Origin: an uncultured Lachnospiraceae bacterium
GTDB taxonomy: Bacteria > Bacillota > Clostridia > Lachnospirales > Lachnospiraceae
NCBI GenBank assembly: GCA_910579645.1
Contig: CAJTVK010000120.1
Span: 1-11,468, forward strand
Length of the DNA stretch: 11,468 nt
Reading direction: 5' to 3'
This document shows, one piece after another, positions 1 through 4,866 of this stretch (position 1 is its first letter; every line of letters starts with the position of its first letter). The position numbers and the translations under genes were made by a program. Under the pieces are notes generated by a model. That model saw only the letters and a program-made list of their open reading frames with translations. It did no database searches and was not told the DNA's origin.

Positions 1-115
1 CCTTTATTTTTTTAATCAATCTCCTTTCATTTTCAAAATTAACTAAATGACATTGTAGGCTGAACTGTAACAACTCTCGGCGAAATCCGGATACTGCATT
101 CTGCCGCCGCAGAGC

Positions 116-150
116 AAAGGCGCATGAAACGGAAACCCATGCGCCTTTTT
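116..150. terminator. Bidirectional intrinsic terminator after htrA
   Basis: An 11-bp perfect inverted repeat (AAAGGCGCATG at 116-126, CATGCGCCTTT at 138-148) encloses an 11-nt loop. It lies about 17 nt beyond the htrA stop codon. The A/T ends of the stem give a short T run on either strand: five Ts on the plus strand and three on the minus strand. It probably ends htrA transcription and may also end a convergent transcript from outside the window. Confidence 0.75.
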
Positions 151-166
151 GCATCCATAATCTCTT

Positions 167-1948
167 TTATTCAAACTTTTCCCCCAGCGTAACCGTAACT
201 ACCTTGCTCTCCCAGCCTGTAGGGCTGCCGTACATAACGGTAATATCCACGGTATCCCCTACCGCATAGTATTCCATCACGCGGAGCAAATCTTCCGAAC
301 TGTAAATCTTATTGCCGTCAAATTCCGTAATGATGTTCCCCTTCACAATGCCTGCCGCCTCTGCCCCTGTGCCCTCATAAACCTGTGACACATAGACACC
401 TTTCGGCATGCCGTAATCTTCCGACATGGCATCCACCACCGTCAGCGGCGTAATGCCAAGGTATCCTTTGTTATCCTCCGTTACCTTTTCCCTTGTCTCA
501 CGCAGCATCAAATCCTCAATAATAGGTTTTGCCGCGGAAATCGGAATGGCATAACCCATGCCCTCCACTGCGGAACCGCCTATTTTATTGGAATTAATGC
601 CGATTACTTCTCCTTTTGTATTCAGCAGCGCACCGCCGGAATTGCCCGGATTGATTGCCGCATCCGTCTGGATAAAGGATGCCCCGCCGTCCGTGTTGGT
701 CCGGATTTCCCCGCTGCCGGACAAATCAATCACTCTGTCCAATGCACTGATTACCCCCACGGTCACGGACTGTCCATAACCCAATGCGTTGCCGATGGCA
801 ATGGCCGGCTCCCCTACGGTCAGGCTGTCGGAATCACCCAAAGCGGCAACCGCAATAGCCTCTTTCGTAGCTTTTTCCACATTTTTCAGCGGAACCGCAA
901 TGACCGCCAAATCCATTTCCGGGTCGGAGCCTTTCATCTGCGCCTCCACTTCCGCACCGTCCACAAACTGCACGACAAGTCTGTCCGCATTTTCCACCAC
1001 ATGGTAATTGGACACAATCAGCAGTTCCGTATCGCTTTCCCCTACCACAATGCCGGAGCCGGCTGCCGTGGATTCGCTTTCCAAGGTCTGGCCGAAATAA
1101 GACATCCTCTGGGTAAACGTATTGTTAATGGATACGATGGCCGGCATAACTTCCGCCGCCACCTGACTCACGTCCATAACTGCCGCCGGATTCTGTCCGG
1201 CATTCTCTGCCGCCTGCTGTCCTTGGCTTCCTGCTATGCCCTCGGGCGTTTTTTTCGTACCGCCTGCAATCTGTTCCGCCGCATCCGCAATTTCCCCGGC
1301 CTGCTGCGTCTCCGCCGCTTTGCCTCCTTTCCTTTCCAACAATGCATCCGTTGCCGACTCTACCGCAAAGAAGCCAAGACCTGCGCAAATCCCGAAGAAC
1401 AGCCCCAAGCAGACTGCCGCCAAGGCTTTTTTCCAAAACCCGCCGCCCTTCTCCTTTTTCTCCCTTTTCTTCCGTTCGGCCGCCTGATAACCGTTTCCGC
1501 CTCCGAACCCTTCCCCATAGGAATTCCCCGTTCCGGAACCGTAACCGCTTCCCGTCCGGTTTGCCGTCTGATAAGAACCGCCGTAGCTGCCATAACGGTA
1601 ACTGCCCGATTCTCCCGCACCGCCCTGCGTACCTGCCATGCCGCCCACGGCTCCGCCGCTGCCCGGCATACTCCCTACGCTTCCGCCACTGCCTAATCCG
1701 CTTCCCGGCATACTCCCTACGCTTCCGCCGCTGCCTGACCCGCTGCCCGATATACGCTCCGACAGATTACCGGTGTCTCCGGCCATTCCTATGCTTCCGT
1801 CCCGTTCCTGCCGGCCGGCCGCTTCATAACCATTATATCCGGGGACATTCTGGCCGCTGAAATTACCGCCCTCCGTGCTCACTTCCCTTGCCGTGCCGTC
1901 CACTACGTTTTTGTTGTCATAGTCATTCGGATAATTATTTCCATACAT
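167..1948 (-). CDS. htrA: Membrane-anchored HtrA/DegP-type serine protease, one PDZ domain
   Basis: This is an S1C (HtrA/DegP) serine endoprotease for surface or extracytoplasmic protein quality control. No signal peptide is seen. Residues 1-171 form a Gly/Ser/Tyr/Asn-rich, probably disordered cytoplasmic tail ending in a Lys/Arg cluster, and about 175-197 form one hydrophobic membrane anchor, so the protease faces outward. The catalytic triad is visible: His316 (NYHVV), Asp346 (MDLAV) and Ser437 (GNSGG). One PDZ domain follows at about 495-590. At 593 residues it exceeds typical Firmicutes HtrA proteins because of the tail, which holds two copies of a 14-codon repeat. The ATG at 1946-1948 is chosen because a good ribosome site (GAGGT, 1956-1960) lies 7 nt upstream. 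It has its own candidate promoter and terminator, so it is probably not part of the upstream operon. The family call is firm; substrates are unknown. Confidence 0.95.
   Translation of the reverse strand: MYGNNYPNDYDNKNVVDGTAREVSTEGGNFSGQNVPGYNGYEAAGRQERDGSIGMAGDTGNLSERISGSGSGSGGSVGSMPGSGLGSGGSVGSMPGSGGAVGGMAGTQGGAGESGSYRYGSYGGSYQTANRTGSGYGSGTGNSYGEGFGGGNGYQAAERKKREKKEKGGGFWKKALAAVCLGLFFGICAGLGFFAVESATDALLERKGGKAAETQQAGEIADAAEQIAGGTKKTPEGIAGSQGQQAAENAGQNPAAVMDVSQVAAEVMPAIVSINNTFTQRMSYFGQTLESESTAAGSGIVVGESDTELLIVSNYHVVENADRLVVQFVDGAEVEAQMKGSDPEMDLAVIAVPLKNVEKATKEAIAVAALGDSDSLTVGEPAIAIGNALGYGQSVTVGVISALDRVIDLSGSGEIRTNTDGGASFIQTDAAINPGNSGGALLNTKGEVIGINSNKIGGSAVEGMGYAIPISAAKPIIEDLMLRETREKVTEDNKGYLGITPLTVVDAMSEDYGMPKGVYVSQVYEGTGAEAAGIVKGNIITEFDGNKIYSSEDLLRVMEYYAVGDTVDITVMYGSPTGWESKVVTVTLGEKFE
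1662..1745 (-). repeat. Two tandem 42-bp repeats in the htrA tail
   Basis: Two near-identical 42-bp units (1662-1703 and 1704-1745) each encode 14 residues centred on GSVGSMPGSG within the glycine/serine-rich cytoplasmic tail. A degenerate partial copy may follow on the side of higher coordinates. The unit is a multiple of three, so copy-number change would lengthen or shorten the tail without breaking the frame. Confidence 0.75.
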
Positions 1949-1981
1949 AGCCGTTACCTCTTTCCCATATTTTATCTTTCT

Positions 1982-2011
1982 GCGGGAAATCCGGCCTTTC
2001 GGAAATCCCGC
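1982..2011 (-). promoter_or_regulatory. Hairpin in the htrA 5' leader
   Basis: An inverted repeat, GCGGGA (1982-1987) with TCCCGC (2006-2011), continues inward as TCCG (1990-1993) with CGGA (2000-2003). A symmetric AA/AA internal loop separates the two stems, and the apical loop is 6 nt. It lies in the predicted untranslated leader, about 20 nt upstream of the ribosome site. No T run follows on the minus strand, so it is not a simple terminator. A role in mRNA stability or leader control is possible but unproven. Confidence 0.4.
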
Positions 2012-2038
2012 TGCTTTTCTTTGCTGACTTTTGAATTT

Positions 2039-2070
2039 AGTATATGAGCGAAATGTGACCGTTTTGTGAT
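2039..2070 (-). promoter_or_regulatory. Candidate htrA promoter with an 11-bp-period direct repeat
   Basis: On the minus strand a good -10 box, TATACT (2044-2039), is present, but no -35 consensus lies 16-18 nt upstream. Instead, on the plus strand, TGTGAC (2054-2059) and TGTGAT (2065-2070) are spaced exactly 11 bp apart and straddle the -35 position. Direct hexamers with five-base gaps are typical of OmpR/PhoB-family response regulators. The spacing matches the WalR box TGTWAH-N5-TGTWAH, with G at the fourth base of each half. This suggests activator-dependent transcription. The leader would be about 80 nt. Confidence 0.45.
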
Positions 2071-2138
2071 AGAATTATGCGTTTTCTGTTAAAAATCTAT
2101 TCTCCATTGGGTATCCGTGTGCATAAAAACCGCATTTC

Positions 2139-2216
2139 CTAATAAAATAAAAAAATATGCCATGCAGCACATTCCCCGCCGGTATGGATACCGGCAGAAG
2201 AACATACTGCATGGCA
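2139..2216 (-). terminator. Two-tier hairpin terminator after the Hint gene
   Basis: A perfect 10-bp outer stem (TGCCATGCAG at 2158-2167, CTGCATGGCA at 2207-2216) encloses a perfect 8-bp inner stem (GCCGGTAT at 2178-2185, ATACCGGC at 2188-2195). The internal loops are 10 and 11 nt. On the minus strand a T-rich tail follows at once (2157-2141, including seven consecutive Ts). It begins 14 nt past the Hint-gene stop. It probably ends the rhs / glycine-rich / hint transcript and insulates htrA. Confidence 0.75.
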
Positions 2217-2230
2217 CAGTCAGCCGTTCT

Positions 2231-3910
2231 TTATGAAAATGTATCTTCCATCATGCGTTTCATCTCTTCCACCAAAGCCTGCACTTCCGGCTTCCACGGT
2301 TCCGGCTCTTCCTCCTTTTTTTCCGCCTCCACCGCATTCTGCATTTCATAGCCTCCTGTGCGAAGCCCGTTGCCTATAAGAACCGTGTCTTTCCTGCCCG
2401 TTTCCACATTGTAGGTAATATCGTTATATTCGCACAAAAATGCATATTTTACGGTTTCCATATCCCCCTTTTCATTGACGAGCATTGTCCCGGGCCGGAT
2501 ATCCGCCGCCTGCCTGGGTCCCTGTGCGGTTATCATCGGATGCGTTTGAGAAACCCGGATGCGGCTTCCCTCTTCCGTCTCAAGCACTGCCAGTCTCTCT
2601 TCCTCTCCCGATACCAAGCCTGTCACCTTCACATCCCCGCCGGACGGTGAATACAGACTGTCCCCAACCTTAATGTCGCAAATCTGTTTCCTGCTGCCAT
2701 CCCCCATGCGCAGCCATGTATCTTTCGCAAAACAGCCCCAGCGCACGGATACATAGGGGATATAGACATGCGTGCCTTCTGTCGAAAAATATTCCTCATA
2801 GTTTTTGTCGGAACTGGAAATCTCAATTGGGATGTCCCTTAAATTCTCACTTGTTTTTGAGCCGATGGCATATCTGACGTAAAAGCTGGCACGCAGGTTC
2901 AACGTCGTTTTCACTTTAAAATCGGAAATATCCAGCTTTGCCTGCCAATCTTCGGGAAATTTGAACTTCAATTTATGTTCATCCGTTTCATCAACGGAAA
3001 AGCAGTTTTCAATGGACTGTTTATATAGAACCGTTCCATTATCGGAAAATCCGAATTCAATATTGGCCGTATGGGTTCCCTTTGCATATCCCACCGGATA
3101 ATGAGCATCGGAAAATATAATCTCGCCTTGCAAAGGAAATTTAATCGGCACTTTATTATCCTTCTCCCCACATTCCGGATATTTATAGTCTGCCGTCTCC
3201 CCCTCATATTCATCGCGCCCATATAATACAATGAGCGGATTGTTCTTTTTCTGGCTTTTGTCACAAGGATTCACTAATTTCAAAGATTTTACCACCGATG
3301 CAAACCCTTCACAGACAAATGTACCGGATTCCGCAGGCTCCGTCACCATTTTCCCCTCTTCCGTAATATAACAGCAATCCACATGGCTTATCAATGTTTT
3401 GTCCGTACGTCTCTGTATATCTTCAAAGCTTGCCCGCAGATTCTTGCATAATTCGTCTCCCGCAGATGCATTCTCTGCATATAGGGCATACGAATCAATT
3501 TCCTGTTCCGATTCTTTTTCATACAGATTGGCAATGATAGACACATAAGGCAGCCTTTGCTTTGTATGCAGATACCCTTCACTGGTAATCTCATCCTCCA
3601 CCGCTCCTACCCCCTCTTTTACAGAAGAAGAAGCATGGCAGCTTATCGGCCGGGCCGCTACCCGAATCGGCAGCATATCAGGATCCCTATCATCCTTCAG
3701 GCCGCATTGCATCCCCTCTTCGGCATCTGCCTTTGATTTCCGATAAGCCTGATAAACCAAAGGATAATGCTCCTTCACATACTGCTCTCCCCCAAAGCAG
3801 GACCAAAAATAATTCTCATATTCCTGATGGGAAAAACCCTCTTTTCCGTCTTCTGCCTTTCCGAAAAAAACCGGCAGCTTCTTAGGCTTAAACTCTACGA
3901 TTTTCTGCAT
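2231..3910 (-). CDS. Hint (hedgehog/intein-type) domain protein with unknown N-terminal region
   Basis: The 559-residue protein ends in a Hint autoprocessing-type domain at about residues 392-525. The domain opens at Cys393 (WGCFAKDTWLRMGDGS) with block A followed by DIKVGD. A block-B-like motif, SQTHPM with His457, comes next, then TYNVET and VLIGNGLRTGG. In active relatives the cysteine drives an N-S acyl shift of the peptide bond before it. The usual terminal His-Asn of inteins is absent, so C-terminal cleavage is doubtful. Residues 1-391 are not recognised; about 215-391 looks beta-strand-rich. No signal peptide or membrane span is seen. A charged Glu/Lys/Pro-rich tail of about 35 residues follows the domain. 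The ATG has a strong site (GGAGGGG, 3915-3921), and the glycine-rich gene ends 12 nt upstream, so the pair is probably co-transcribed. GC by hand count is about 40% in a sample of the N-terminal part (2881-3300) and about 52% over most of the Hint part (2401-2700). Confidence 0.85.
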   Translation of the reverse strand: MQKIVEFKPKKLPVFFGKAEDGKEGFSHQEYENYFWSCFGGEQYVKEHYPLVYQAYRKSKADAEEGMQCGLKDDRDPDMLPIRVAARPISCHASSSVKEGVGAVEDEITSEGYLHTKQRLPYVSIIANLYEKESEQEIDSYALYAENASAGDELCKNLRASFEDIQRRTDKTLISHVDCCYITEEGKMVTEPAESGTFVCEGFASVVKSLKLVNPCDKSQKKNNPLIVLYGRDEYEGETADYKYPECGEKDNKVPIKFPLQGEIIFSDAHYPVGYAKGTHTANIEFGFSDNGTVLYKQSIENCFSVDETDEHKLKFKFPEDWQAKLDISDFKVKTTLNLRASFYVRYAIGSKTSENLRDIPIEISSSDKNYEEYFSTEGTHVYIPYVSVRWGCFAKDTWLRMGDGSRKQICDIKVGDSLYSPSGGDVKVTGLVSGEEERLAVLETEEGSRIRVSQTHPMITAQGPRQAADIRPGTMLVNEKGDMETVKYAFLCEYNDITYNVETGRKDTVLIGNGLRTGGYEMQNAVEAEKKEEEPEPWKPEVQALVEEMKRMMEDTFS

Positions 3911-3922
3911 GATTCCCCTCCC

Positions 3923-4690
3923 TTATTTCTCCTCTTTCACTGTAAAAGTCCCTTTTGCGCCAAAACTGCCCTGTATGCCCTTTGTGGCAGTATCTCCGCC
4001 CTGGCCGTGCTGGCCGCCGCCGCTTCCGTTCCCTCCGTTTCCCGCCTTTCCTGCGGAACCTCCGCAGCCTCCGGCCGCCGCCACATTATCGCAGATAATC
4101 CCGCTTCCTGTGCTGGTCTTATAAGTAACGGTCAGCGTGCCGCCGTCTCCTCCTTTGCCGCCGTCCCCTCCGTTCCCTGCCGCACCGCCGTTTCCTCCGT
4201 TGGTTGTGCCGGAGCCGCCGTTTCCCCCGTTTCCGCCGGAGCCGCCGTTTCCTCCGTCTCCGCCCTTGCCGCCGGTATTTAAAATCGTAATATCGCTCTT
4301 TAAGTCCCCGATATGCAAATCAAGGGTAGGCCCCCTGTCCCCGGGCTGTCCCGGCGAACCGCCTGTCCCCGGATCTCCGTTCACTCCGTTGGAACCGCTG
4401 CCCCCATTGTCCCCGCATCTTCCGTTTGCCCCGTTTTCCCCCGAAGCGCCGTCCGCCCCTTTCACATAAATATCATATGCGCCGTTGCGCCGGGTGCCCG
4501 CATCACTGTCCAACGGGCTCTTTCGGATTAATTCATCAATAGTGAATTTCATGGAAATGCGGAATTCAATATACCCTCCCGGATACAGCGTGACTGTGCC
4601 GTATTCCCTCAGACACCCTGTAGAATCCACAATAAGGGGAGCATTCTCCGTTACGTCAATACTTACTTTCGGTGTTGTTTTTTCTTCCAT
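3923..4690 (-). CDS. Glycine-rich protein with collagen-like and GGX repeats
   Basis: The function is not recognised. Residues 1-75 form a non-repetitive, partly beta-like head with no signal peptide or membrane span. Residues 78-120 are an unbroken GXX array with Gly at every third position, rich in Asn and Asp and poor in Pro except near its end. A beta-like link (about 121-138) leads to a GGX array (140-160) and further Gly/Asn-rich sequence to 184. A second beta-like link (185-203) leads to a last Gly-rich stretch (207-233) and a short beta-like end. Three Gly-rich strands joined by short links recall polyglycine-II bundles such as those in some phage fibre adhesins; a collagen triple helix is the alternative. 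The ATG has a good ribosome site (GAGGAG, 4699-4704, 8 nt spacer). The Hint gene follows after 12 nt and the Rhs gene lies upstream, so it may be a structural or scaffold partner. Confidence 0.85.
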   Translation of the reverse strand: MEEKTTPKVSIDVTENAPLIVDSTGCLREYGTVTLYPGGYIEFRISMKFTIDELIRKSPLDSDAGTRRNGAYDIYVKGADGASGENGANGRCGDNGGSGSNGVNGDPGTGGSPGQPGDRGPTLDLHIGDLKSDITILNTGGKGGDGGNGGSGGNGGNGGSGTTNGGNGGAAGNGGDGGKGGDGGTLTVTYKTSTGSGIICDNVAAAGGCGGSAGKAGNGGNGSGGGQHGQGGDTATKGIQGSFGAKGTFTVKEEK

Positions 4691-4710
4691 CCCGTTTTCT
4701 CCTCTCTCTT

Positions 4711-4866
4711 TTATGCCGTTTTTATCTCCTTGCTTTTCTCCGTATATACGGATATCTCCACCGTCCGTCTATAGACAGTCAGCCATTTACAGACGGCCAT
4801 CCGTCTGCACACAGTCAGCCATTTACAGACAGTCAGGCTGCCGCATTCCCGGAAATCTATTGCCAT
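4711..4866 (-). CDS. Candidate small ORF of 51 codons spanning the tandem repeats
   Basis: A frame starting at ATG 4866-4864 overlaps the Rhs stop (ATGGCAATAG covers both) and stays open through the tandem repeats to TAA at 4711-4713, about 20 nt before the next ATG. The repeats translate as LTVCKW, LTVCRR, MAVCKW and LTVYRR, which alternate hydrophobic and polar residues and are rich in Cys, Trp and basic residues. An in-frame start further upstream (4917) is also possible. There is no clear ribosome site, so expression would need coupling to rhs termination. It may be a real peptide, a decayed fragment of an alternative Rhs C-terminus, or chance. The family is unknown. Confidence 0.25.
   Translation of the reverse strand: MAIDFRECGSLTVCKWLTVCRRMAVCKWLTVYRRTVEISVYTEKSKEIKTA
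4740..4751. promoter_or_regulatory. 12-bp perfect palindrome between rhs and the glycine-rich gene
   Basis: CCGTATATACGG is a perfect palindrome 49 nt upstream of the glycine-rich gene start. It could be an operator half-site pair or a small hairpin. No convincing -10/-35 pair was found beside it. Confidence 0.25.
4765..4836 (-). repeat. Four tandem 18-bp units (two 36-bp units) downstream of rhs
   Basis: Read on the minus strand, four 18-bp units follow one another: 4836-4819, 4818-4801, 4800-4783 and 4782-4765. Alternate units are most alike, giving a 36-bp higher-order period. A 20-bp direct repeat is exact at 4775-4794 and 4811-4830. Sub-elements pair: CAGACGG (4790-4796) with CCGTCTG (4801-4807) across a 4-nt loop, and GTCTATAGAC (4768-4777) is palindromic. 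There is no T run, so this is not an intrinsic terminator. Confidence 0.8.

Noticed and set aside
13..28. AAAGGAG-like ribosome site on the minus strand near the left edge
   Set aside because: No start codon at usable spacing follows before the window ends; the nearest TTG is only a couple of bases away. A gene cannot be supported.
1001..1860. Plus-strand open frames opposite the htrA N-terminal half
   Set aside because: They overlap a clear protease gene with an intact triad and start signal, and show only low-complexity Arg/Pro-rich sequence.
4180..4270. Possible G-quadruplexes on the minus strand in the glycine-rich gene
   Set aside because: Most G runs are only two bases long and are explained by Gly codons in the GGX repeats.
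3767..4469. Plus-strand Pro/Ala/Ser-rich open frames opposite the glycine-rich gene
   Set aside because: They are reverse complements of Gly codons (GGN read as NCC), which automatically yield Pro/Ala-rich frames. The minus-strand frame has the ribosome site and the operon position.
4691..4760. Separate promoter for the glycine-rich gene
   Set aside because: No convincing -10/-35 pair is visible; the short gap and the lack of a terminator after rhs fit read-through better.
4765..4836. 36-bp period considered as a CRISPR remnant
   Set aside because: The units are contiguous with no unique spacers, the 36-bp unit is itself two related 18-bp units, and no cas gene is present.
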